DNA of 64,000 nt. It comes from Pseudo-nitzschia pungens (Eukaryota; Bacillariophyta; Bacillariophyceae; Bacillariales; Bacillariaceae). Position 1 is the stretch's first letter, and each line of letters opens with the position of its first letter. Position numbers and translations under genes: made by a program. Below, one piece after another: positions 9,401 to 20,135 of the stretch. Location of the stretch: positions 3,410,001-3,474,000 of the forward strand of contig CM074766.1 in assembly GCA_037355855.1 (NCBI GenBank). Reading direction: 5' to 3'. The notes beneath the pieces are model-generated. The model had not been told where the DNA came from, made no database searches, and was given only the letters and a program-made list of their open reading frames with translations.

Positions 9401-9690
9401 TTCCAGTGGATTGGGAAGCAATCCAAGCAAGGAAACAAAAGAGTATCCACAAGAGTAATATCCGGGAGAATCAGAAGAGGATTCCCCATGTCTATAAGGA
9501 AGGAGACTATGTCACCCTGGAAAGGAAGGGCATTGTTCCGAAACTATCCTTCCCACGACAAGGACCTTACAAGGTGATCAAGGCCCATAACAATGGAACT
9601 GTAACTATTGAAACTGCCCCCTTTGTAACCGATCGGGTTAACATTAGGAGAGTACACCCCTATTATTGCAGGGATCCTATTAAATCGTAA
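6427..9690 (+). CDS. pol: Gypsy-1 pol polyprotein (protease, RT, RNase H, integrase)
   Basis: The protein has 1,087 residues. The aspartic protease has DSG at 37-39. The reverse transcriptase has LDLSQGYYTIP and the YIDD box at 392-395. RNase H starts around LYSDAS with D546. The integrase has an HHCC zinc domain from about 758 (YHSMLVHPG, then CKHCHTC) and D828, D893 and E928 as the DDE triad. A GPY/F-like segment (GPYKVIKAHNNGTVTI) is near the C-terminus. No chromodomain is seen. Residue 372 is Leu in CALDIFQ, where the sister copy and most Ty3 RTs have Pro, so activity of this copy is uncertain. The frame is otherwise intact. Confidence 0.95.
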   Translation: MANTIHTGPRIINRFADVCVEVLDHKGRGRMLRGLLDSGCSKSIILRHFVNRSQLTNRDQRSVTYNTYGGKFRTKSAASVGLRLIEFSNSKTIKWTFQVDEYHHHEEVPYDMIIGSDLMAQLGLDIKYSSRTIEWQGDSIPMKGMGELSDPDKCEAVFFANTQSPILQQEEERQAKILDADYSKVDIDAMVNDLEITDASKEALKKTLKKFPTLFGGGLGLLKNIEPVSIELQPGVKPVRQRYYSVPHAFEQALRKEITRLCDIGVLEKLPHDDDSPWASPTFCQPKKTGDIRVLTDFRKMNAAIQRKPFPLPRIGETIQRLQKFKSATALDLSQGYYTIPICKESQKICSTILPWGKYAYKRLAMGIACALDIFQSVMMNLLGDLDYVLVYIDDILIIQREGESEQDHLSKIDTVLQRLDDAGFRANLRKSFFMQKEVEYLGFLLTTEGIQPQPKKLEAMKRLEAPKNTKQLKMFLGMVNFYRDMWKRRSHILAPLNKLAGKKGKMNWYWGPAEQKAFMEAKRMLTDEAKLAFPDFTKPFHLYSDASDRQLGATVCQDGKPLGFYTRKLNSAQLNYTVGEKELLGIVEGLKAFEGILRGQDVIIHTDHLNLLYQQMPTQRMVRWRLLMEEFHPVVKHVAGKDNDAADALSRLDITDDPADTVEWLPPNKPLTYADEEEHLRQLLFPLGEAPEEFQGNSAFPLAPDMIQFYQQKDTGIMSALEKDNRLTTKMVEGYNLIHKEGKILIPDKLKDRVMEWYHSMLVHPGEKRMEQSIRSVFTWKGLRKDVQDLCKHCHTCQMFKKSGRKKYGLLPEKAVEVTKWQRVNVDLWGPATVHNKNGKDYHIHILTMVDPVTGWFELAHLKDSPNAAETQRLLDSTWLARYPRPKEIGFDGGSEFKAEFQELCDNMGMKRKPSGAWNPQSNSVLERIHQVLKDCLLSFNLEQRDLHEKDPFEEFTTKAAYAIRSAIHTTLGYSPAQLVFGRDMFMPVNFPVDWEAIQARKQKSIHKSNIRENQKRIPHVYKEGDYVTLERKGIVPKLSFPRQGPYKVIKAHNNGTVTIETAPFVTDRVNIRRVHPYYCRDPIKS

Positions 9691-9708
9691 CAGTACCATG
9701 GAGGAGTA

Positions 9709-9896
9709 TGCCGTGCACCAAAATACAGTCACGAGTCCACTCGGGACTGGATTAAGGATAAGGATAAAAGAATCAGCGAGCCGACAGAATCGCTGATTCG
9801 GAGGGCTCTTAGAACTGTAGCAAATAGACTAACCAATAGGGCTCACAATTTGCATATCACTACTATTCTAATCACTAGTAGACCCGGGGTATGGCA
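9709..9896 (+). repeat. 3' LTR of Gypsy-1
   Basis: 188 bp, identical by eye to 4060-4247. It is preceded by a short purine run (GGAGGAG, 9701-9707 region) that may serve as polypurine tract, and followed by the GTACC duplication at 9897-9901. Confidence 0.95.
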
Positions 9897-9901
9897 GTAC
9901 C

Positions 9902-12900
9902 ACTCTCAATAGCATCAACAAGGGTCTGGCAGCCAGCCTGTGGTAGGGAATATTTGTGGAGAAGGACTCTGGGAGACTCACAGAGTGCATCAAATGCATC
10001 TGCAGGGGAGTCTGGAAGAGAATCATATGGATTGTACTCCAGAGGATCCATGTCAGGAGGTTCAGAAACAAAAGCAGAGGACCCAACCACTCGAACAACT
10101 TGTCCACAAATAACAGGGCAGACAAGCACATCAGCACAGGCTGGTTTGTCAGGAATGAGTTCAGAAGTGACCCTGTATCTGCCCCTGCCTTGGGAGGTGC
10201 TCACAATCCAGCCAGTAGAAGTTTTGGAGAATATTCTGTTGGTGGATAAAGACAAGAACCAAGGCCAAAGAGAAGCTGTCTGGGGAGAGAGCCAATGCCC
10301 AAGGTAAAAAGAAGGAGCCAATGCCCTGGCGGCAGGGGGTGGACAAGGGGGAAGAAAACAGGTCTGAAGAGCCTTAGTCCATAAGCGCTTTGCTGCTGGA
10401 GGCCAAGATGGAGGACATCTAGGCCAGTCAAGATGATCCCTCAAGTGATTGGAGGATGTCAGCTGGAAGGCCATGGGTGAAAGTCTTTTCCCATCTGGGG
10501 TACAAATGTCAGCAAGGGAGATAGCCTTGAGGGACATGCGCATGTGATTCAAGAGGGACAAGTCAGCACCTCTGAAGCCAGAGTTGACAAAGGCTTGCAT
10601 GAGATAACAGTCATTGGAACGTAGCAGTGGAAGATCTGGGAAGTCTTCAAACAAGCTCACAGGGTGAACAGAGAAAAACTTCCACACATGTTTGTACCAG
10701 CAGGGAGTGACGTATGAAGCAAAAGGATGATATGGTGTGACACCAAGATGGAGAGGAAGTCCAAGTTCAAGCCTGAGAGCTTCAGCAGTGAGCCTGAGAA
10801 TCCTACCAGTTTGTGAGGACCTGACAGATTCCTGAAAGAGGGTGGCAATATGACTGAACTCTTGGAGGAGGTATGGATGGATGAAACCAAAGCCTTGATA
10901 GAGGGAAGGACCATAGAACACATGTCTGGGAAATGTCCGTGACATCCCAGCTTTATTCAGCACAGGAACAAGAGCTGGGTGAAGTATCTTAGTCCAAGTG
11001 GCCTCATCAAGTTGCGTGACAGGCATGGGGTATTCAACAGACTTCATGAAAGAATACTTGAAGGTGTAGAGGGATGCGCGCTTCTCACACTTGGAAGCCC
11101 TGAGTTGAGAGCCAAAAGACTGAGACTGGGACTGCATGTGAGCAATCTGCGCTTCCTCATTGCCATCCATGGAGATAAAAACCCCAAGGGTCTTGTCAGC
11201 ATGGTCAACTTCAAACCGATCCAGGGTAGCTCGATTGCCATTCTTGTCAGCAACAGAGAAGTCACCAGGCATGTCAGCAATTGAGCGATAGTCCCAGCCG
11301 GATCCATTCCATTTGAAATCAATCAAATAACAGAAGGATTTGGCAGGTTCAATAGCACCTCCAGTTGCAATAATCCCACCAGCCCACCGGTCAAGAGCTT
11401 CCTGAAAGTCAGAAGCTAATTCCTCACCAGATGTTGAGGAATCAGAGCCAGCACAAAACAAATCTGTGTCATCCACAAAGGCAAAACCCACAAGAGAAAC
11501 CAGTTGCAGTGACAAAGAAGTGATAAGATGGACACCATGCCCAGCCTGTTGCATCATGCGGAAGACAATTGTTGACACCAAAGCCCAAAGAGTTGGACCA
11601 ATACCATTGCCTTGGCCACAACCACTCAGAGGAACAGGTTCATCACCATACACAGGACCTGACCGACCAAAGCCAGTTTTGATGTGGTGCTTAGCATGTT
11701 GCAGAGTAGACAGAAGAACTTCACACACATGTGCAGGAACCCCAAAACTCTGAAGAGTGAGACCTGCAATCGGATGAGAGATTCTATCGTAACAGCCCTT
11801 GGCATCATTCATAGCAACAGCACCGGATCTGCGCTTCTGCCGCAACACATCACATATGAGCTTCTTGTTCAGGCAGGTGTTGATTGCCTTGTGGTGTTTC
11901 CTGCTTCCATGTTGATCAACAGCCACTGCATTGGCAAGTTCAGCGTAGGCAAGAATGCGTCTGCCAATCATTTTGTTGTTGATTTGGAACTCAGGAGACA
12001 TCAACTGGATGAGCCTCATCTTATCCACTCTATATTCACCAGGTTTCTTGAAGATCTCAACATCAGTGATAACCTGCCATGCAGAAGGAGAGAAGCCAAC
12101 AATCAATGGGACGGATCTCAGGAGAGTGTCAAACTTGTTCAGCTGGGGATCCAGGGCAAAAGCCTTGTGGTGGGCAAAACTCAAACAAGAAGGTTCACTT
12201 GCTGTGCGTTCCCTCTGGCGTTTCCAGGCAGCAGCATTGTCAGCTGGACACACTGAATAGTCAAAGGGGGGCAAACTCAGAATAGAGTCAGGGACTTTGA
12301 GACAAGAAAGAAATTCAGACAGGTATTTGTCAGTGGCAGGAGGAGGATTATATGTGCCATCAAGAACTTGAGCAGAAGCATGGGCTGTGCCTAGGTATCC
12401 AAAATCTTGAATGAAGGAGGGAGTCATGGAGGGAGTGCCAAGACACTGCTGTTGACGCCGGACATTGGATTCAGCCATAGCTGGAACCATAGTAGACTGG
12501 GACTCCAAGACCTGTTCAACACCATCATGGCCAACTGCAATAGCTCTCAAGACAGCTGACTTGTTGACACGTCCCCGAATAGACCTAGCAGCAAGGCCAA
12601 GCTCTCTTTGAAGACGTTCCCTGCGCATCCTGGCACGAATCTGGGAAGCATTCTGGTTGTGAGGTTTGCCTTCAGCAAGAAGTGCATCCACCAGGCCTTG
12701 ATTGAAGGAGTCTCTCCATGAGGGGGCCAATTTCTTCACTGCCCGGTATTGCCTGTAAGCTTGTTTCAGATGGAGGATAGCACTGGAAAGGTCACTGTGT
12801 TCTCCTTTGTAGAGAGAAAGCTTGCAGGCCAACCTTTTCAAAACAGTATGACTGGTGGACACACCCTGTCTCAACTTAACAACACGCCTCCAAAAGTCAA

Positions 12901-14248
12901 TGGTATCACGATAGACTTGCAGCTTTGGTGACCATGGAACCAGACCAGCTTTAGTGTGGCAGAGGTTTTGTTCAACAGAGAGCCTGAGAGAGGTGGAGGT
13001 TTCATGGAGTACTTCATATGTGGTGATGAGATCAGTGCGCACAGAAATATCCCCAGACTGAAACTGAGCCAGTAGGTGCTCCAGCTTAGCCTGGAGAGAA
13101 AACACTCCAGCCTTGAGAAAGCTGTGCCTCACTCGCTTGAAATACCGTTGGCGCAGATGAGGGTGGGAGGACTGGAGTTTGGAATGAGAGAATCTCACAG
13201 GAGGTGGAAGATGTTTGCCCATAAGGCTGCAATTACAAACCTCAATCCAAAGCAGTCTATGGTCAGATTCCATACCATGGGCACCACCAAAGGGACAATA
13301 CCCAGCCCTGAGAACATCAACATTCTCAGAGACCCAAATGGCATCAATTGGTGTTCTGGTAGTGTTTCTGTTGTGAGTGGCAGGAGGAGAAGACTTACTA
13401 TGCAGGGTAAGAATGGCCTCTCTGAAACCCAGAGCCTGGAGCTCAAAAGACAAGCCATCAGTCCTGACATCAGCATTCTGGTCAATCCCAACAATGACTT
13501 GATCACCTGCACCCAGACAGACCTGAAGGGCAGCAGTCAAATCCCTGTGAAAAAGAATGCATGGATTGGGACTGAAAAGATTTTCAGCTGCTTGAAAGTA
13601 GCGGCACTGTTGATTCCAGACTGAACCAAGATCCCTGTCATTTTCAACAGGGCAGTAAGCAGAAAACATAGTGACAGTGTAACCATCCCTGCCCTGAAAC
13701 TTGACAAAGGACCATCTTCCAAGACCAGAAGGATCAGCCCCATGGGCAATCTTGTGGGAACTGAACAGTTGATCAATGGAAAACCCTGTGCCACCAGGCT
13801 GAAGCCATGAACAGTCAGAAGCTTCATGCTTGTTGTTGGCAAGATAGGAAAAACTTGAGGGACTGATATTCTTCATGCGCCGATTGAAAAGATCACAGGG
13901 CAGGAGTTTGGATTCATTCAAACAATGTTCAGCAAAAAGAGCCACACTGGCATTGCTCTTGACAAATTGACGGGAGTTGTGCTTGGACATGGACATAAAG
14001 GCAGCTCTGCGCTGTGGTCCAATGTTTTGGAAAGTGATGATGGTGGAGTTATAGGATGGAGCTTGAGGGAAGGAATGACCAAAACTGTCAGAATCCTTAG
14101 CAGCAAGAGAGTCTCCATGAAGAGTTAATTGGACAAACTGAGAGACAGGGGAAGAGGCGGAGGGGGAAAAGGGAGAAACAGGAGAAGCATTGATGGGATT
14201 TGGATTGGAAGGCATCCCATCACACCTCATACCAGAAGAGCTAACCAT
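9902..14248 (-). CDS. LINE-F ORF2, N-terminal part (endonuclease and reverse transcriptase)
   Basis: ORF2 of LINE-F, cut in its RNase H domain by Gypsy-1. The N-terminus is an APE-like endonuclease (GIDQNAD, TPIDAIWVS and the terminal SDHRLLWIEV). A long helical linker follows. The reverse transcriptase has NDAKGCYDRISH, SGCGQGNGIGPTLW and FVDDTDLF, the last near 11465-11480. The frame is open from 14320, but I prefer the ATG at 14246-14248, because it overlaps the ORF1 stop in ATGGTTAG, a layout that suits re-initiation. With the part at 2566-4059 the product is about 1,950 residues. It would nick the target and copy element RNA into it. Confidence 0.93.
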
Positions 14249-17200
14249 GATCAGAAGGAAACCGAGTCTGTCGCACGGAAGGAAGAGTTGCCGGAGCTGA
14301 TTTGGTGGAGACATTGGCATGGCTCAAGTCACTGACACTAGCATCATGGCTGGAAGAGAATGCAATTGCAGCAACTCCAAGCCTCAATGCAGAGGCTGCG
14401 TCTTCCCCACCACCGGCAGCAGGAACTGCAGTTGAGGAATCAGGAGAGGCCACAGGGAGGTCACCAGCCATGGCATTATGGGGAGGGTCAGGAACTTCAG
14501 GGGGAACTTCAGGAGGGATACCAGGGGAGGCATCAGCCTTGGCAACTTGGGGAGGATCACCACCAGGAGGAACAGCACCTGCAGGCGCTGATGCTTGGAC
14601 AGCAGTAAGATTGGAAGTGCCAGTCGCTAAAGTATCCATGGATTGAGAGTCATCAAAGCCTCCACCACCACTGTCAGCACGGGCTTGGAGGTTAAAGTGC
14701 AAATCCAGATCAAAAGTGAGATCAGGAGCAAGGTCAACTGACAAGTCATCATCAACAAGTTCCCAATCTCGTGCATCCCCATCACCAAAAAAGGGAAGAG
14801 AGTCATCCTGCATTGGATCTGCAGCAGGTGCAGTTTCCACAACACAATTGACAGCAGCATCCCAATGGTAAGCTTCCATTTCAGTCAAGCACTCAGAAGA
14901 GAACCATTGTCTAACACAAGAACCATACTGAGCTTCCAGAAAAATAGGCAGGAAAGACAACATGGCCATTGCTTCAGCCTTGGTAGTGATGTTGTACAAA
15001 GCAAGGATCTCGCCTCGGTATGAACTGGTATCAACAGAAAGAAAAAGGGGCCATGACCAATTGTCACGGGTTCTGATGCCCAGAAGCACACTGCGCAGTG
15101 TCTTCAAACCCAACCCTTGGCCCAAGTCAACTGGAAGATCGAGATCAACTACCCCCAGAACAGGAGCAGTTTCATGGCTCTCAATAAATTTAGCTTGGCG
15201 GTGCTTAGCCTGGCGAACAGTCTTGAGCTTGGAGGGGGGAAGAGGTCTGTCAGAAGGATTGGTAGCTGTCTCAATAAACTTGTAGAATTTACCATCAGGT
15301 AAAGAGGCAATGTCTGAAGGTTTGCAACGGTTGAACTGGGCTTTGAGGAGCTTAACAGTTTGGGCGCGCTTTGTAGCATCACATAAAACATGTGCAGCCA
15401 GAACAGGATTGGGATCAGGAGTTCTGGAGTTGTCAAGGCTGATATTCTTCCTGATTACAGCAATAGGACATGCCTGAAACCTAGGATGAGTCTGAAGCAA
15501 TTCGTTGTAGTGGTCAAGATCAAAACTCTGCATGTAAGATCCAAGGAGAAAGCCACAGGTGACAATAACTGGGGCCTGTATGTGGTCATATTTCAGGTCC
15601 ATGTCACGGTCTCTGAGCCTCTGGAGCAACTGTGCTGAAAAGAGTTTCTCCAGGGAAGCACTGTGTCCCACAAAGAATCGTAGATGAGGAGCAGTTCTAC
15701 TGCGAAGCCAGAGCTGAGCAACATACAATTCCAAGGTCTTCCTGTCAGGGAGTGTCGTCCAAAACTTGGTAACAGGCTTGGCCTTGGGGTTGAGCCTGGC
15801 TCTTGAGGGAAAAACATACAACACCAGGCGCTTGTCAACAGTCCATAGAAGATCCAAAGCTTCCTTGAGAGACTTGAGCAGCTCATCATAAAGTTCCCCA
15901 GGGCGTTGTGTCATCAACCTGGGAAGGGACAGAGTGACATAAGAACTATGAGAACACTTGGTGCCAGCAGTGACATCCACCGGAGCTCTAGAATCACTGG
16001 AGCAAACCCCTCGGCGTTGGAGGAAATGCCCAGCAGAGGAGGACAAGACAGTAGCATCACCACCTCCAGGAAGAAAGGACACTGATTTGGAAGTGGAAGA
16101 TTTGGAAGTGGAAGCATCATCAGCCACTGGTGGCGCAGGTGTAGGAGGGCGCTTCTTGAAATGCCAATGAGAACCAAGCACCTGGTTGGCTGCCAACCAA
16201 ACTTTTCCTTCAGTGCTGGGAAGAAGGTTGCCCTCACAATACAGGTCATCAAAACACTCAGGAGACATCTTGACCAAACCAATAAGACATTTCTTCAGAG
16301 CCTGGCCAGGTGGTTGCTTGGTCCAGGCTGGGGCAGAGCCTTGAAAGCAAGCAGAGGCAATAGAAGCCAAGGAAGCCACAGTGGCATTGCGCCAGTCTGG
16401 AGTGTCCGGAAAAACCTGAGCATAAACAGGAGGGATGGCAGTCCGGCAAATATCATGGATGGATTTTTTGTCTTTACCCTCCTTCTTGCTGAAAAAGTGT
16501 GTAGGGCTTGGACACCCAGCCCATAACCGGTTACCAGTTGGAGATTTTCGAAAGGCATGAATTGCAGATGGAATAGGAGATTTGCCAGAACAGGGACCCT
16601 TACCATAAAAACACCAGAAGAAGGAAGCGGAATGAGCCCTGTTGGCAGCAGCCAAAGCCTCCTTGCGTTGGGAGTGGCGTGCTTGCTGCTGAGAGGGATC
16701 AGACGTCTGGGCAGAGGAAAAGGCAAGAGTAGATTGCTTGAGGATAGAGGAAGCAGGGACCTTGCCTGAGGTCCCAGAACCTTTTGGTGTGTGTTTGGGC
16801 GTCTGTTGGCCTGGCAGCTGGGAGCCTGCCTGGTTGGATCCTGGCTGCTGGGAGCCTGGGGGCCGGGGACCTGACTGCTGGGAGCCCTGCTGCTGGGAGC
16901 CTGAGGACTGGGAGCTTATCAGCTTGGGGTCTGACCGCAAAGTACCTGATGACTGAGAGCCTGACAGAGTACCTGACGGCGGAGGACCGGACTCCTGGGA
17001 GCCTAGCTGAGAGGCTGTTGACAGAGAAGAAGTTTGCAAGGAATCCCCTGGTGCAGACTCCCCTGGTGCAGATTCAGTGCCAAGCATCTCAACATCAGAG
17101 AGCACACCTGCAGAAGAAGAAGGCTTCAAGGAATCCCCTGGAGCAGGTTCAGTGCCAAGCATATCAACATCAGAAAGCACACCTGCAGATGAGGACACAG

Positions 17201-17477
17201 AAGAAGATGAAGACATATCATCAACAGAAGACCCATGCATAGAGGATGAAGAGGCTGAGGAGGCAGAGGAAGAGGATGATCTGGTATCAAGAGTAGGAGA
17301 GGGAGTAGTAAGAGCAGAGGTGACACTAGAATGTCTTGGAGGAGTCTTTTGCACAAATGGGCGCTTGTTAGACCGAGCCCCAGGGGCAGACCTAGCAGAA
17401 GAAGGAGGCATGGAAGATCTTTTCTTCCGGGAAGCTGCTTGGGAGGTGGGCCACCCCTTAGTGGGAGGGGGAGGCAT
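14241..17477 (-). CDS. LINE-F ORF1, unknown protein
   Basis: The first convincing ATG after the tandem array is at 17475-17477, giving 1,078 residues. The first 280 residues are basic, Ser/Pro/Gln-rich and repetitive. A central part has Cys/His-rich patches (GKGPCSGK, MSPECFDDLYCEG) without a clear zinc-finger spacing. About 400 more ordered residues follow (VTLSLPRLMTQ, LRFFVGHSASLEKLF). The C-terminus is acidic. By position it is ORF1 and should bind element RNA, but I recognise no RRM, CCHC knuckle or esterase domain. The frame continues upstream to 20471 through the array without a stop, so a larger N-terminus is possible. Confidence 0.72.
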   Translation of the reverse strand: MPPPPTKGWPTSQAASRKKRSSMPPSSARSAPGARSNKRPFVQKTPPRHSSVTSALTTPSPTLDTRSSSSSASSASSSSMHGSSVDDMSSSSSVSSSAGVLSDVDMLGTEPAPGDSLKPSSSAGVLSDVEMLGTESAPGESAPGDSLQTSSLSTASQLGSQESGPPPSGTLSGSQSSGTLRSDPKLISSQSSGSQQQGSQQSGPRPPGSQQPGSNQAGSQLPGQQTPKHTPKGSGTSGKVPASSILKQSTLAFSSAQTSDPSQQQARHSQRKEALAAANRAHSASFFWCFYGKGPCSGKSPIPSAIHAFRKSPTGNRLWAGCPSPTHFFSKKEGKDKKSIHDICRTAIPPVYAQVFPDTPDWRNATVASLASIASACFQGSAPAWTKQPPGQALKKCLIGLVKMSPECFDDLYCEGNLLPSTEGKVWLAANQVLGSHWHFKKRPPTPAPPVADDASTSKSSTSKSVSFLPGGGDATVLSSSAGHFLQRRGVCSSDSRAPVDVTAGTKCSHSSYVTLSLPRLMTQRPGELYDELLKSLKEALDLLWTVDKRLVLYVFPSRARLNPKAKPVTKFWTTLPDRKTLELYVAQLWLRSRTAPHLRFFVGHSASLEKLFSAQLLQRLRDRDMDLKYDHIQAPVIVTCGFLLGSYMQSFDLDHYNELLQTHPRFQACPIAVIRKNISLDNSRTPDPNPVLAAHVLCDATKRAQTVKLLKAQFNRCKPSDIASLPDGKFYKFIETATNPSDRPLPPSKLKTVRQAKHRQAKFIESHETAPVLGVVDLDLPVDLGQGLGLKTLRSVLLGIRTRDNWSWPLFLSVDTSSYRGEILALYNITTKAEAMAMLSFLPIFLEAQYGSCVRQWFSSECLTEMEAYHWDAAVNCVVETAPAADPMQDDSLPFFGDGDARDWELVDDDLSVDLAPDLTFDLDLHFNLQARADSGGGGFDDSQSMDTLATGTSNLTAVQASAPAGAVPPGGDPPQVAKADASPGIPPEVPPEVPDPPHNAMAGDLPVASPDSSTAVPAAGGGEDAASALRLGVAAIAFSSSHDASVSDLSHANVSTKSAPATLPSVRQTRFPSDHG

Positions 17478-17509
17478 TGTACCAGAAGTGGAGCACTGAG
17501 GGCAAATGA

Positions 17510-20135
17510 CAAATGCCGGGGCAGGAGAAGCACAGGTGGAGAGCAAATCAACAGCAGGAAACCTCCAGTGGAGTGCAGGAGCACCAACTGAAACGCCGCG
17601 CTGGAATGGAGAAGCACCGGTTGAGTACAAAGGCCGGGGCAGGAGAAGCACCGATTGAGGGCAAACAACAGCTGAAAAGCAAGCAATTGGGTGCTGGACC
17701 AACAGCAGACACGCCTCTTGGATGTGCAAGTGCCAGGTGATGACAAAGGCCGGGGCAGGAGAAGCACCGGTTGATGACAAAGGCCGGGGCAGGAGAAGCA
17801 CCGGTTGAGGGCAAATCAACAGCAGAAAACCTCCAGTGGAGTGCAGGAGCACCAACTGAAACGCCGCGCTTGAATGGAGAAGCACCGGTTGAGTACAGAG
17901 GCCGGGGCAGGAGAAGCACCAGTTGATGACAAAGGCCGGGGCAGGAGAAGCACCGGTTGAGAGCAAAGCAACAACTGAAACGCAGGCAATTGGGTGTTGG
18001 ACCAACAGCAGACACGCCTCTAGGATGTGCAAGTGCCAGGTGATGACAAAGGCCGGATCAGGTGAAGCACCGGTTGAGGGCAAAGGCCGGGGCAGGAGAA
18101 GCACCGGTGGAGGGCAATCAACAGCTGAAAAGCAGGCAATTGTGTGTTGGACCAACAGCAGACACGCCGCTTGGATGTGCAAGTGCCAGGTGATGACAAA
18201 GGCCGAAGCAGGGGAAGCACCGGTTGATGACAAAGGCCGGGGCAGGAGAAGCACCGGTTGATGACAAAGGCCGGGGCAGGAGAAGCACCAGTTGAGAGCA
18301 AAGCAACAACTGAAAAGCAAGCAGTTGGGTGTTGGACCAACAGCAGACACGCCCCTTGGATGTGCAAGTGCCAGGTGATGACAAAGGCCGAAGCAGGGGA
18401 AGCACCGGTTGATGACAAAGGCCGGGGCAGGAGAAGCACCGGTTGATGACAAAGGCCGGGGCAGGAGAAGCACCAGTTGAGAGCAAAGCAACAACTGAAA
18501 AGCAAGCAGTTGGGTGTTGGACCAACAGCAGACACGCCTCTTGGATGTGCAAGTGCCAGGTGATGACAAAGGCCGGGGCAGGAGAAGCACCGGTTGAAGG
18601 CAAAGGCCGGGGCAGGAGAAGCACCGGTTGATGACAAAGGCCGGGGCAGGAGAAGCACCGGTTGATGACAAAGGCCGGGGCAGGAGAAGCACCGGGTGAG
18701 GGCAAACAACAGCTGAAAAGCAAGCAATTGGGTGCTGGACCAACAGCAGACACGCCTCTTGGATGTGCAAGTGCCAGGTGATGACAAAGGCCGGGGCAGG
18801 AGAAGCACCGGTTGAAGGCAAAAGCCGGGGCAGAAGAAGCACCGGTTGAAGACAAAGGCCGGGGCAGGAGAAGCACCGGGTGAGGGCAAAGACCGGGATA
18901 GGAGAAGCACCAGTTGAGAGCAAAGCAACAACTGAAAAGCAAGCAGTTGAGTGTTGGACCAACAGCAGACACGCCTCTTGGATGTGCAAGTGCCAGGTGA
19001 TGACAAAGGCCGGGGCAGGAGAAGCACCGGTTGAAGACAAAGGCTGGGGCAGAAGAAGCACCGGTTGATGACAAAGGCCGGGGCAGAAGAAGCACTGGTT
19101 GAAGACAAAGGCCGGGGCAGAAGAAGCACCGGTTGATGACAAAGGCCGGGGCAGGAGAAGCACCAGTTGAGAGCAATGCAACAACTGAAAAGCAAGCAGT
19201 TGGGTGTTGGACCAACAGCAGACACGCCTCTTGGATGTGCAAGTGCCAGGTGATGACAAAGGCCGAAGCAGGGGAAGCACCGGTTGATGACAAAGGCCGG
19301 GGCAGGAGAAGCACCGGTTGATGACAAAGGCCGGGGCAGGAGAAGCACCAGTTGAGAGCAAAGCAACAACTGAAAAGCAAGCAGTTGGGTGTTGGACCAA
19401 CAGCAGACACGCCTCTTGGATGTGCAAGTGCCAGGTGATGACAAAGGCCGAAGCAGGGGAAGCACCGGTTGATGACAAAGGCCGGGGCAGAAGAAGCACC
19501 GGTTGAAGACAAAGGCCGGGGCAGGAGAAGCACCGGTTGATGACAAAGGCCGGGGCAGGAGAAGCACCGGTTGATGACAAAGGCCGGGGCAGGAGAAGCA
19601 CCGGTTGATGACAAAGGCCGGGGCAGGAGAAGCACCGGTTGAGGGCAAACAACAGCTGAAAAGCAAGCAATTGGGTGCTGGACCAACAGCAGACACGCCT
19701 CTTGGATGTGCAAGTGCCAGGTGATGACAAAGGCCGGGGCAGGAGAAGCACCGGTTGAAGGCAAAGGCCGGGGCAGAAGAAGCACCGGTTGAAGACAAAG
19801 GCCGGGGCAGGAGAAGCACCGGGTGAGGGCAAAGGCCGGGATAGGAGAAGCACCAGTTGAGAGCAAAGCAACAACTGAAAAGCAAGCAGTTGAGTGTTGG
19901 ACCAACAGCAGACACGCCTCTTGGATATGCAAGTGCCAGGTAATGAAAAAAGGCCGGGGCAGGAGAAGCACCGGTTGAGGGCAAAGGCCGGGGCAGGAGA
20001 AGCACCAATGGAGGGCAAGTCAACAGGTGAATAGCAACCTGTTGGGTGCTGGAGCAACAACAGACACTGCACTGGGATGTAAAAGTGCCAGGTGATGACA
20101 AAGGCCGGGGCAGGAGAGGCACCGGTTGAGGGCAA
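17510..20135 (-). repeat. 34 bp tandem repeat array in the LINE-F 5' region
   Basis: About 45 copies of a 34 bp unit (plus-strand core GGCCGGGGCAGGAGAAGCAC) are arranged in blocks of two to six. The blocks are separated by a conserved spacer of about 75-110 bp that includes CTGGACCAACAGCAGACACG. On the minus strand, the sense strand of the element, all three frames stay open over most of 18,100-20,000. Since 34 is not a multiple of three, one pass through three units yields a 34-residue repeat. It may be an array of promoter units, as in some mammalian L1 elements, or a coding repeat. Confidence 0.88.

Larger units (their letters stand above)
4060..9896 (+). mobile_element. Gypsy-1, complete Ty3/Gypsy LTR retrotransposon
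   Basis: The element is 5,837 bp, with two 188 bp LTRs identical by eye (4060-4247 and 9709-9896), TGCC/GGCA termini and a GTACC duplication. The order is LTR, 739 bp leader, gag, pol (protease, RT, RNase H, integrase), LTR. The domain order with integrase last defines Ty3/Gypsy. Identical LTRs point to a very recent insertion. It sits in the LINE-F RNase H coding region and inactivates it. A leucine at the usually proline position of the RT motif (residue 372 of pol) may weaken this copy. Confidence 0.95.
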
